From: Thermococcus sp. | Lineage (GTDB): Archaea > Methanobacteriota_B > Thermococci > Thermococcales > Thermococcaceae | Direction: 5' to 3' | Length of the DNA: 22,167 nt | Assembly: GCA_027074805.1 (NCBI GenBank) | Contig: JALTCK010000111.1 | Span: forward strand, 1-22,167 | Shown: positions 1-6,088 of the stretch, in pieces | Layout of the letters: every line of letters begins with the position of its first letter | Position numbering within the stretch: the first letter of the stretch is position 1 | Made by a program: the position numbers and the translations under genes | The notes under the pieces: model-generated | Told to the model about the DNA's origin: nothing | What the model saw: only the letters and a program-made list of their open reading frames with translations | The model's database searches: none

Positions 1-26
1 TACCGTCTTTTACATCCTTGCCTGAA

Positions 27-89
27 CTGGCGGATGATGAGTACGGCGGATTCCCGAGGGGTGAGGAGGACCTTAGGGGCTGACGCCGG
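27..89 (+). ncRNA. C/D box guide sRNA
   Basis: All parts of an archaeal C/D box sRNA are visible. Box C is ATGATGA (34-40), D' is CCGA (54-57), C' is GTGAGGA (61-67, one change from consensus) and box D is CTGA (80-83). The two guides are 13 nt (41-53) and 12 nt (68-79), with a 3-nt D'-C' spacer, which is the compact archaeal layout. A terminal stem closes it: 27-32 pairs with 84-89 (five Watson-Crick pairs and one G-U). Such RNAs bind L7Ae, Nop5 and fibrillarin and direct 2'-O-methylation opposite the fifth guide base before D or D'. The D guide holds an 8-nt complement of CCUAAGGU, which occurs in conserved 23S domain IV, but this match is short and the target is unproven. It lies just past the 3' end of the minus-strand methylase gene. 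Confidence 0.82.
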
Positions 90-118
90 AGGATAAATGA
101 AAGCAGGGACCCGCTAAA

Positions 119-1174
119 TCACCTTTCCTCCTCTCTGCTTCTCAGGTACTCCTCGTATACCTCCCAGAGCGAGACCAGCGTTCCTGGAATCCCGTGCTCG
201 GTTGCAAAGGTCATGTATGGAGCGAGGTCAACAACGTAGTCCGCGAACCGGAAGAGGCCGCGCGGGATTCCTTCGCGCGAACCTATGAACACCACGACTT
301 CTTTCGCGTAGAACATGTCCCTCGCGAGCTTATCCTTAACCTCTGCCAGCGTCGGTCCCTTGGGGTCTGTGATTATGAGAAGTCTCTTTGCCCTCCTCTT
401 ATCTCTGATTACCTGGTAGAGGTCCCAAAGGGAGACTGGAACCTTCTCGACCTTCCAGGGATAGGCTTCCCGCTGTATCTGGTACCTGCTCTCCTGCCCC
501 ACCTTGACGCCCCTCAAAAACTCCATGACCTCAAAGGCGTCCATCTTCTCCTTGGGGGCTATGATAAGCTCCTTGACCTCGAAGGCCTGTGCGGCCCTGC
601 CTATCTTCTCGCCAAAGGAGCGGCAGGCCTTGTAGTCTCCCCAATACGGCATCTGAACTACCGTCAGCTTGTGGAAGAGCTTTCTCGCGTCGATTTTATC
701 GGGCGTGAACTTCCTGAACTCCTCGCCGGGCAGAACGGATATGTACGCTCTGTCGCCAATTATCTCGACCTGAACAACCTTGTCCGGCCAGCTGAGGTTT
801 ACATCGGCTCCGGTGAGCTCCTGAACCTTGGCGCCGAGGCTTCTGTTGACGTCAATGCTCGAAAAGTTGTGCTTCCCTCTCCTTTTTGTTTTGACGGCAA
901 AGGTTTCGTTTTTGCCGATGAGCGGGGCTACTTTCTCGGCGGTGCTTACTATCGCCTCGAGCTCAGCTGGAACCTCTGCCAGAACCGGAATAACGCGCTC
1001 CACCTCGGGTATCTCAAGGATTTTCTTTCCTGCTTTTTCGTCGCCGCTCTCGACTATCACGAGCCCGGAGTAGCCCATCGGGGAAGCCCAAACTTCGGAA
1101 TCTGGAAGGGCCTCGCGGATATAGTTGGCGGCAACGCTCTCCATTCCCCTCTGCGTTTTTACGATGAATTTCAT
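119..1174 (-). CDS. THUMP domain SPOUT-family RNA methylase
   Basis: The protein has 351 residues. The N-terminal half (about 1-170) looks like an RNA-binding THUMP module, with a basic stretch near 95-105 and a strand pattern ending in VEIIGDRAYISVL. The C-terminal half (about 195-345) resembles a SPOUT knotted methyltransferase, with a glycine-rich VVVFIGSREGIPRG segment and a later TEHGIPGTLVSL segment of the kind that forms the S-adenosylmethionine-binding knot. Members are annotated in Thermococcales as SPOUT family RNA methylases; the substrate is probably tRNA or rRNA, but I cannot name the base. The start is supported by a GGGGGTG ribosome binding site 5 nt upstream and a TATA-like CTTTTTTAAAC near 1207-1217 on the minus strand. 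It appears to be a single-gene unit. Confidence 0.8.
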   Translation of the reverse strand: MKFIVKTQRGMESVAANYIREALPDSEVWASPMGYSGLVIVESGDEKAGKKILEIPEVERVIPVLAEVPAELEAIVSTAEKVAPLIGKNETFAVKTKRRGKHNFSSIDVNRSLGAKVQELTGADVNLSWPDKVVQVEIIGDRAYISVLPGEEFRKFTPDKIDARKLFHKLTVVQMPYWGDYKACRSFGEKIGRAAQAFEVKELIIAPKEKMDAFEVMEFLRGVKVGQESRYQIQREAYPWKVEKVPVSLWDLYQVIRDKRRAKRLLIITDPKGPTLAEVKDKLARDMFYAKEVVVFIGSREGIPRGLFRFADYVVDLAPYMTFATEHGIPGTLVSLWEVYEEYLRSREEER

Positions 1175-1251
1175 GACTGCACCCCCGGTGGAGAATCGGC
1201 TGGAGGTTTAAAAAAGTGGTGACTCCAAGGGGATTGAAAGAGAGAATCCTC

Positions 1252-1629
1252 TCAAAGCCTTGGGATTACGAATTTCCGGACTTTTTCAGCAAGTTTCACG
1301 GCTTCTTTGGCCTCCTCCAATGTTGGCTCAAAAAGGACAGGATAGCGGGTCTCAACCGCGTACTCGGTGAGCCGGTCAACCTCTTCCTCGAGGAGTTGTA
1401 GGAACTCACCGTCTATCTCAGCACACGCCAGGATTAGGCTTTTTATGTCGTGGGTTTTTGATATTGGCCGGTAGTGCTTAATCAAAAACGCCTTGAGGAG
1501 TTTCTCCACAGATTGCTGGGCGTGAAAACACACTATCCACGGAACGGGTTTCTTAAAGTCCAACAGTGCCTTTGCCGTGAACAGGTCTTCCTCTGCACGC
1601 TTTACCCAGGCCTCAACGTCGGGTCTCAT
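1252..1629 (-). CDS. HEPN domain protein, partner of upstream nucleotidyltransferase
   Basis: This 125-residue helical protein has the PF05168-type HEPN signature: AEEDLFTAKALL near the N-terminus, then CFHAQQSVEKLLKAFL (34-49) and KTHDI (58-62). R54 and H60 form an R-x5-H string. It lies in the KTHD segment, so I cannot say that it is the RNase-type R-x4-6-H site of HEPN toxins. Its start overlaps the stop of the nucleotidyltransferase gene by 4 bp (ATGA), so the two are translationally coupled. HEPN/MNT pairs are known as toxin-antitoxin modules (HepT/MntA), in which the nucleotidyltransferase AMPylates and silences the HEPN RNase. That role is inferred from family and gene order. Confidence 0.85.
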   Translation of the reverse strand: MRPDVEAWVKRAEEDLFTAKALLDFKKPVPWIVCFHAQQSVEKLLKAFLIKHYRPISKTHDIKSLILACAEIDGEFLQLLEEEVDRLTEYAVETRYPVLFEPTLEEAKEAVKLAEKVRKFVIPRL

Positions 1630-1937
1630 ATTCTAACGCCCTCCCTGAGGGCATAGTAATAGATGAAGCCGGGAGAGTCTTTGAGTTCCTCAAGCTTTTC
1701 TTTTGGAACTATAATCAGGTCAATGGGCACGTTTAAACGCCTGTAAACACTGTACCACAGTTCGCGGTAGGTCTCCCTGTCGATGTCCTCGGAGACGACG
1801 ACAAGGATATCCCAGTCCGAGTCCTTGTTGAAGTCTCCCCTCGCCCGGGACCCAAAGAGGATTATCTCCTCAACGGTTAGGGCCCTTTTGGTAAACTCCT
1901 CCGTTATAACGCCACGAACGAGCTCCTTCACGTCCAT
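1626..1937 (-). CDS. MNT-type nucleotidyltransferase, HEPN partner (MntA-like)
   Basis: The protein has 103 residues, the normal size for a minimal nucleotidyltransferase (MNT). It carries G29-S30-x10-D41-x-D43 (GSRARGDFNKDSDWDILV), and a third acidic position is D73 in PIDLIIV. These three carboxylates bind the metal ions of the Pol-beta superfamily, so the active site looks complete. In characterised MntA/HepT pairs this enzyme transfers AMP from ATP to a tyrosine of the HEPN partner. It is the first gene of a two-gene unit and overlaps the HEPN gene by ATGA. A TATA-like CATAAATAG lies at about 1967-1976 on the minus strand, leaving a very short leader; no strong ribosome binding site is visible. 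Confidence 0.86.
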   Translation of the reverse strand: MDVKELVRGVITEEFTKRALTVEEIILFGSRARGDFNKDSDWDILVVVSEDIDRETYRELWYSVYRRLNVPIDLIIVPKEKLEELKDSPGFIYYYALREGVRI

Positions 1938-2025
1938 GATACCACATTACCCATTGGGGGCCCAACTATTTATGAATTTCGCAGGATTCGAAGAAGAGCC
2001 CGGAGAATAGAGAATTGAGAGGCCG

Positions 2026-2628
2026 TCAGGCCTCCGGTTCGGCGAGGACCTTTATCTTTCTGATCTCGGCCCTCTTTATCGGGTATATCTTCCTTGCTTC
2101 CTTGGCTATCTCCGCCCCCATCTTGCCAGTAACGGCTTCCATGACGAAGTCCTTGAAGTCGAGCTCCTCAGCCTTCTTGTAGATGATGTCCCTGATGATC
2201 TCCCTTATGGCCCTCTCCTGGCTGGTCTGTATCCTCCTGTAGGCGATGACCATGCCCATGACGCGTAGCTTGTACCCGTCTTTGGTGGTCACGTTGAATA
2301 TTCCGTCAACTCTGGTAGTCCTCCTCCTGACGAGGCTCCTTATGTAGCTCCTTGCGAGGATGTGCCCCTTGAACTTGGTGTAGGCGTTCTGGCCCTTCAC
2401 GTCGTATATCTTGAAGTACAGTTTGACCTGGCCCTTCGTGAAGTCCCCTGTGAGGTCTTTTAATGTAGTCTCGATTACCCTTCCTATGACCTTCTCCGGT
2501 TCATCAGCCGGCGTGAGCCCTATCTCCTTGCTCCCGAAGAAGTCAGGAGCATATACTACAAACCACTCTTTCATCTTCCACTTATCCTTGGTAGCGGCAG
2601 CCCTTTTTCTCGGATTAGCCTTCGCCAT
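2026..2628 (-). CDS. rps3ae: 30S ribosomal protein eS1 (S3Ae)
   Basis: The 200-residue protein matches the archaeal/eukaryotic eS1 (S3Ae) family across its length: a lysine/arginine-rich N-terminus, WFVVYAPDFFGSKEIG near residues 23-38, LARSYIRSLVRRRTTRVD in the middle, and IRKIKVL near the end. eS1 sits on the small-subunit platform near the mRNA exit. I chose the ATG at 2628, not the in-frame GTG two codons upstream, because GGAGGTG lies 5-7 nt before the ATG but abuts the GTG. It is the last gene of the minus-strand group uS15-GAN-Pcc1-eS1, 15 nt after the pcc1 stop. Confidence 0.95.
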   Translation of the reverse strand: MAKANPRKRAAATKDKWKMKEWFVVYAPDFFGSKEIGLTPADEPEKVIGRVIETTLKDLTGDFTKGQVKLYFKIYDVKGQNAYTKFKGHILARSYIRSLVRRRTTRVDGIFNVTTKDGYKLRVMGMVIAYRRIQTSQERAIREIIRDIIYKKAEELDFKDFVMEAVTGKMGAEIAKEARKIYPIKRAEIRKIKVLAEPEA

Positions 2629-2643
2629 TTTCACACCTCCACT

Positions 2644-2901
2644 TCACACTTCAAGTGTTTCCTCCGCGATCTTGACCGAAAACACAATATCGTCGAGGGC
2701 TTTGATGAGAGTCTCAATCTCCCCCGAGTATTTAACCTTTGTTATTACGTCCTCATTCTCCCATCGGGTTCGCACATTTAAACTTTTCTTTAGCTCCGCG
2801 GGCATGCTCCGATTGTCGACCTCAATTGCCTCCGCTACTGCTCTGGCCTTTTTCTCGTCGCCGTAGTGCCAGGTTATCTCGGCCCTCGCTTCAATCCTCA
2901 T
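2644..2901 (-). CDS. pcc1: KEOPS complex subunit Pcc1
   Basis: At 85 residues this is the usual length for archaeal Pcc1. The order is a beta strand (RIEARAEITWHYGDE), a helix (KKARAVAEAIEVDN), two strands including NVRTRWENEDVITKVKYSG, and a C-terminal helix with TLIKALDDIVFSVKIAEE, as in the family. Pcc1 dimerises and binds Kae1 within KEOPS, which makes threonylcarbamoyl-adenosine at position 37 of ANN-decoding tRNAs. The gene overlaps the end of the GAN gene by 11 bp, indicating translational coupling. Its small size makes it easy to miss, but sequence and context agree. Confidence 0.9.
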   Translation of the reverse strand: MRIEARAEITWHYGDEKKARAVAEAIEVDNRSMPAELKKSLNVRTRWENEDVITKVKYSGEIETLIKALDDIVFSVKIAEETLEV

Positions 2902-4312
2902 CCCTCTTCACCTGCTTTCCTAAGGCTTCGTTGAACAGCTTTATGAACTCGTCTATCCTGCCCTTCGGGAACCGGATTCCGGCCGCTATCGCGTGCCCGC
3001 CGCCTTCGCCCCCGAGCTTCTCCGCGACTTCTTTCAACGCTTCGCCAAGGTGGTAACCCTTTTCGAGGGCCTTCTCGGTGGTCCTAGCTGAGCCTTTAAC
3101 GAGGTTCTCGTCCTCCTCGCTGTCAGCTATTATTATCACTGGCTTCTCGGGCTTCACCAGTCCGGCGTTTATCGCTATGTTGGCCGCTATGCCCACGAGC
3201 GTGTCGCGGATGTTCTTCCCAACGTAGAACACGTAGGCGTGTTCTCCCTCGTCGGCCATGCTCCAGTTCTGAATTATGAAGCGCCTCGCTTCGATCTGCT
3301 CCCTCTTGTAGTTCTCAAGCATCTTCCTCGCTTTTCTGTATGCTTCCTCATCGCCGAGGCAGATTGCTGCCCCAAGAGTCCCGGCGTTTAGCCTGCCTGT
3401 GGCGTTGAGGAGAGTGGCAAACTCTCTCGCTTCATGCCTCGGATCTCCTTCTGGATATAGGGGGCTCACAACAACATCACCGATCAGCTTATCTATGGCC
3501 TCCTTAGGGGCCTCGTGCTTTATGAGATGGACCACGAGAGCATCGTGGAGCTTTCTTTTCTCTTCCTCCCGGAGCTGCCAGTAGTGGATCTCAGGGTCAA
3601 AGCCCTTTGAGCGGAGCCATTCTATGGCCTTTCTCTCGTCCCCGGTTATCTCCGGGAGCTCTGGGTTGGTTGAATAGGCCAGCATCTGGTAGAGGGGCCT
3701 GCTCTCCCTGCCGAAGAGGCGAAGTTCTTTCCTGACCTCTAAAATGCCTGTCCCCTTTCCATCCTCTACGATGTCGAGGTTCATTCCGTGAAAGGTCCCG
3801 TCGATTTCCTGCATGTCCCCGACTGCCCCAACGAGGGCGATGTAGGCTAAATCCTTGTTCCTCTCGTTCATCTCCTTTGCAACGAAGTAGGCAACACCCG
3901 AGCCGCTCAAATCCCTTACGCTGTTGGCCCCGAAGGGGACGGGGTTGACGAGGTGGTGAGCCTCCTTTTCAAAGCGCTCCTTCTCCGGTGGGTGGTGGTC
4001 AGCAACAACTACCGTTGCAAAGTCAAGCCTCTTCTCTATGAGTTCCATCGAGCCGCTTCCAAGGTCGCTGAACACGTATATCTCCCTGTTCTCTCCTGCA
4101 AGTTCGCCTATAAGCTCCTCGCTTACCTGCTTGACTATGCTGAGCTGAAAGTTCCCGCCTTCCCTAGCAACAGCTTTGGCGAGAATAGCGCCCGCGGTGA
4201 TTCCGTCGGCATCGCGGTGAGAGATGAGCCTTATGGTGTGCCCTAACTCGATGTGCATCTTTATGAGCTCAGCTCCTTCCCTGACCATCTCCAAAAAGGC
4301 TCCCTTGTCCAT
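2891..4312 (-). CDS. gan: RecJ-like DHH phosphoesterase, GINS-associated nuclease
   Basis: This 473-residue protein is a DHH-family (RecJ/Cdc45 superfamily) exonuclease. Motif I is SHRDADG (31-37), motif II FSDLG with D83, motif III DHH at 105-107, and motif IV has D166 in GAVGDMQ. The C-terminal DHHA1 domain carries GGGHAIAAG (437-445), which binds nucleic acid. All metal ligands are present, unlike in Cdc45. In Thermococcus and Pyrococcus the protein of this length and type, encoded beside uS15 and Pcc1, is GAN, a 5'-3' single-strand exonuclease that binds GINS and joins the archaeal replicative helicase. Assignment to GAN and not to another archaeal RecJ paralogue rests on length and gene order. 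Confidence 0.88.
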   Translation of the reverse strand: MDKGAFLEMVREGAELIKMHIELGHTIRLISHRDADGITAGAILAKAVAREGGNFQLSIVKQVSEELIGELAGENREIYVFSDLGSGSMELIEKRLDFATVVVADHHPPEKERFEKEAHHLVNPVPFGANSVRDLSGSGVAYFVAKEMNERNKDLAYIALVGAVGDMQEIDGTFHGMNLDIVEDGKGTGILEVRKELRLFGRESRPLYQMLAYSTNPELPEITGDERKAIEWLRSKGFDPEIHYWQLREEEKRKLHDALVVHLIKHEAPKEAIDKLIGDVVVSPLYPEGDPRHEAREFATLLNATGRLNAGTLGAAICLGDEEAYRKARKMLENYKREQIEARRFIIQNWSMADEGEHAYVFYVGKNIRDTLVGIAANIAINAGLVKPEKPVIIIADSEEDENLVKGSARTTEKALEKGYHLGEALKEVAEKLGGEGGGHAIAAGIRFPKGRIDEFIKLFNEALGKQVKRDED

Positions 4313-4339
4313 GCTACCACCTTAAGAAGAAGGAAAGGG

Positions 4340-4795
4340 TCAGCGGACGAGCAGTTTGGCCTGCTCCGGGTCGTAGCGCCATTTGGCCGGAAGCTTCCCG
4401 GTCCTGCGGTAGTACTTGACAAGGCGTCTTATCTTACTCTCTGTGAGCTGGAGACCTCTCCTGGAGTGCTTGTCTTTCGGGTGCATCTCAAGATGCTTCC
4501 TGAGCTTGACGGCCTTCCTGATGAGGGCCATGAGGTCTTCAGGAATCTCCGGCGCAAGGTCGTTCTCTTCAAGGATCTTGGTTATCTTTTTCCCGGTTAT
4601 CAACTTGACGCTTGGAATCCCGTACTGGTCTCTGAGGATCGTCCCTATCATAGCTGCACTGTATCCTTCCTTCCTGAGCTTGATAACGAGCCCCTCAACC
4701 TCCTCCGCTGTGTAATCAACCCAGGTTGGCGGAGCGGTCCTCGGCGGCCTCTTAGAACCAGATTTACCCCTCTTTCTCGCGTGTATTCTTGCCAT
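4340..4795 (-). CDS. rps15: 30S ribosomal protein uS15
   Basis: The 151-residue protein is archaeal uS15. It has the long archaeal/eukaryotic N-terminal extension (MARIHARKRGKSGSKRP) followed by the conserved helical core, including KHLEMHPKDKHSRRGL near 119-134 and LVKYYRRTGKLP near 145-150 of the alignment. uS15 binds the central domain of 16S rRNA early in 30S assembly. The start has GGAGGTG 5-6 nt upstream (plus-strand cacctcc, 4801-4807). It is the first gene of the group that continues into gan, pcc1 and rps3ae, and a 7-bp hairpin sits in its leader. Confidence 0.95.
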   Translation of the reverse strand: MARIHARKRGKSGSKRPPRTAPPTWVDYTAEEVEGLVIKLRKEGYSAAMIGTILRDQYGIPSVKLITGKKITKILEENDLAPEIPEDLMALIRKAVKLRKHLEMHPKDKHSRRGLQLTESKIRRLVKYYRRTGKLPAKWRYDPEQAKLLVR

Positions 4796-4811
4796 ACGAA
4801 CACCTCCGGGT

Positions 4812-4835
4812 GACGGCTAGCTCCCGCCAGCCGTC
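4812..4835 (-). promoter_or_regulatory. Hairpin in the uS15 mRNA leader
   Basis: In mRNA sense GACGGCT and AGCCGTC form a perfect 7-bp stem around a 10-nt GC-rich loop. It ends about 5 nt before the GGAGGTG ribosome binding site of rps15, and the TATA element at 4861-4870 puts the start of transcription near 4840, so the hairpin fills most of the leader. A stem next to the ribosome binding site could mediate feedback control by uS15, as rpsO leaders do in bacteria; this is inference. Confidence 0.45.
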
Positions 4836-4860
4836 CCTTCGCATCAGCCTAACGGCTGGA

Positions 4861-4870
4861 GTTTAAAAAG
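4861..4870 (-). promoter_or_regulatory. TATA element for the uS15-gan-pcc1-eS1 group
   Basis: On the minus strand the sequence reads CTTTTTAAAC, a Thermococcales-type TATA box, 66-75 bp upstream of the rps15 start. It lies immediately beyond the 3' end of the lamin-tail protein gene (stop at 4878-4880), which suggests that the ribosomal group has its own promoter. Confidence 0.55.
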
Positions 4871-4877
4871 TTTGTCA

Positions 4878-5414
4878 TTAGTGGCAGTTGATGGCTCCAC
4901 CATCTTTTCTAGTCCAGCTACAGCTGTCCACGAGGTTTCCTTTGCTATCGTAGAGGTACGCGGTGTCTCCTCTGTTATTCCAGACGGGCCATTTTCTGCC
5001 CCAATAAAGATCTGTATATGTGTCTGTACCCGAACCGGTATGTACCGTCACAGTCTTTCCAGCTTTTAGAACAAACCAGCTTGGAAAAACGTACGTATGA
5101 CCTTTTTTGTCCATTAATTTCCACCCACCAAGCCCCTGGTCTCTGCAGCCTAAGTTTGCTATAATAACGTATTCATCGTTTAGGTTCAGGGGGTCCCATC
5201 CCCGTGCGTCATAGTGGACATAGTATATCACAACTTTAGAGCCCTCGTTGCAGGACTGATTTGTTAACTCCTTGGTTAGTTCGCTTGAGATGTCTCTCAT
5301 TGTGGTCGTATAATCGGATGTCGTAACTGTTAATTGGTGAATAACATACAGTACTATCACTAAGCTTACGGCAATTAGAAATAAGTACTCGATACTAGAA
5401 GCCCTTCGTTTCAC
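4878..5414 (-). CDS. Class III (pilin-type) signal protein with lamin-tail domain
   Basis: The 178-residue protein joins an archaeal type IV pilin-like N-terminus to a lamin-tail-like domain. Residues 1-28 read KRR, then ASSIEYLF and a hydrophobic helix; glutamate 9 and EYLF align with the two small pilin-like proteins encoded at 9641-10066. The usual glutamine at +1 is replaced by alanine. Residues about 60-168 look like an LTD beta-sandwich: HYDARGWDPLNLNDEYVIIAN, GGWKLMDKKGHTYVF, LKAGKTVTVHTG and DTAYLYDSKGNLVDS. Four cysteines (55, 90, 165, 177) could form disulfides outside the cell; N52-Q-S is a sequon. I chose the GTG at 5414 because GGTGAT lies 4 nt upstream and the result matches the MKRK/MRR starts of the other two; a TATA-like CTTTTATTTA is at 5448-5457. 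Function unknown; a surface adhesin or pseudopilin is possible. Confidence 0.75.
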   Translation of the reverse strand: MKRRASSIEYLFLIAVSLVIVLYVIHQLTVTTSDYTTTMRDISSELTKELTNQSCNEGSKVVIYYVHYDARGWDPLNLNDEYVIIANLGCRDQGLGGWKLMDKKGHTYVFPSWFVLKAGKTVTVHTGSGTDTYTDLYWGRKWPVWNNRGDTAYLYDSKGNLVDSCSWTRKDGGAINCH

Positions 5415-5426
5415 GCTCATCACCAC

Positions 5427-5925
5427 TAACTTTTATGCTACAAAAGTAAATAAAAGTTTCTCCATCAACATTAGCTTTTCTTTTGGCTTCTTAACCTAAA
5501 AGAGATGCAACACCCTGTGTTTAACTATTCTCAATTATACTGTGAATATGGTAAAAGTTAGGGGAATTTTTGTGAACATCTGTGACGAGATATATCACTA
5601 CCTGAGCTAACCGTATGAATACAGAAATTATCAAGCAGGATCAATTGAAGTGCTTAAACTCTGCAGGACCTTTTGATTGCTCGGGATATCCATTCGAGAA
5701 TATAAAAACAAAGAAAATAGCAACATGTAGTTATAAAGAAGAAATAATACTGATACAATTCTAGCTTATTTACTGACAATAACCCCAAAAAAGAGGGCCT
5801 TTGCAGACGCACTTACGAGGTGGGGTTTAGCCACCCAAGAAAACAGAACAAACCACCTTGGATATTCCAAGTCGATATAATAGAACACGCAGAACTATAG
5901 AAAAAATAAAACAAAACGCTCGTCA
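5427..5925. other. AT-rich gap of about 500 bp beside tRNA-iMet
   Basis: No convincing intact gene is present. The stretch is clearly more AT-rich than its surroundings. It holds the promoter of the lamin-tail gene at its left end, a possible decayed reading frame (5548-5880), a 7-bp inverted repeat AACCCCA/TGGGGTT near 5780-5827, and a small perfect hairpin CTTGGA-TAT-TCCAAG (5857-5871). A 49-codon open frame at 5615-5764 has no ribosome binding site and is probably chance. The lower GC and the tRNA at the right end would fit the scar of an old integrated element, but no attachment-site duplication of the tRNA 3' end was seen. Confidence 0.5.
5548..5880 (+). pseudogene. Possible decayed gene with four in-frame stops
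   Basis: One frame, from ATG 5548 to the stop at 5878-5880, reads like protein at both ends but has stops at 5608, 5674, 5728 and 5734. The first 20 codons give MVKVRGIFVNICDEIYHYLS. The last 47 codons (from 5737) are open, more GC-rich than the rest, and include PKKRAFADALTRWGLATQEN and HLGYSKSI, a composition typical of a charged, possibly DNA-binding archaeal protein. I do not recognise the family. Keeping frame over 110 codons with only nonsense changes is suggestive, but chance cannot be excluded in AT-rich DNA. Confidence 0.3.
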
Positions 5926-6000
5926 TAGCGGGGGGAGGATTTGAACCTCCGACCTCCGGGTTATGAGCCCGGCGGGCACTCCTAGCTGCCCCACCCCGCT
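5926..6000 (-). tRNA. Initiator tRNA-Met (CAT)
   Basis: The 75-nt gene folds fully: acceptor AGCGGGG/CCCCGCT, anticodon stem CCGGG/CCCGG around CTCATAA, and T arm GGAGG-TTCAAAT-CCTCC, with discriminator A. The anticodon is CAT. Two marks make it the initiator and not an elongator: an A1-U72 closing pair, and three consecutive G-C pairs in the anticodon stem (GGG at 29-31 with CCC at 39-41). No intron is present and CCA is not encoded. A TATA box lies 31-40 bp upstream. Confidence 0.96.
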
Positions 6001-6030
6001 GCTCAACCCGTAGTAATCAACGGAGGTCCC

Positions 6031-6040
6031 TTTATAAATT
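6031..6040 (-). promoter_or_regulatory. TATA element for tRNA-iMet
   Basis: The minus strand reads AATTTATAAA, preceded by an A-rich BRE-like GCAA. It lies 31-40 bp upstream of the tRNA 5' end, so transcription would begin within about 10 nt of the mature end. It is arranged back to back with the promoter of the dehydratase genes. Confidence 0.7.
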
Positions 6041-6050
6041 TTGCGGGAGG

Positions 6051-6059
6051 GTTTATAAC
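6051..6059 (+). promoter_or_regulatory. TATA element for the phosphomevalonate dehydratase genes
   Basis: GTTTATAAC lies 30-38 bp upstream of the ATG at 6089, which predicts a leader of only about 10 nt containing the GGTGG ribosome binding site. It is only 11 bp from the oppositely directed tRNA TATA box. Confidence 0.65.
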
Positions 6060-6088
6060 TTCCTTTTCCCACTTTCTCCGGTGGTGGA

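Noticed and set aside
194..1222. A 342-codon open frame on the plus strand.
   Set aside because: It lies fully antisense to the THUMP-SPOUT methylase, has no recognisable domain, and reflects codon bias on the true strand.
2629..2634. GTG at 2634 as the eS1 start.
   Set aside because: The ribosome binding site would abut this codon; the ATG at 2628 has proper spacing.
5615..5764. A 49-codon ATG-started frame in the AT-rich gap.
   Set aside because: It has no ribosome binding site or promoter at the right distance, and the +1 offset frame looks more protein-like at both ends.
5857..5871. CTTGGA-TAT-TCCAAG as an attachment site or terminator.
   Set aside because: The hairpin is short, has no T tract and is not repeated elsewhere in the window.
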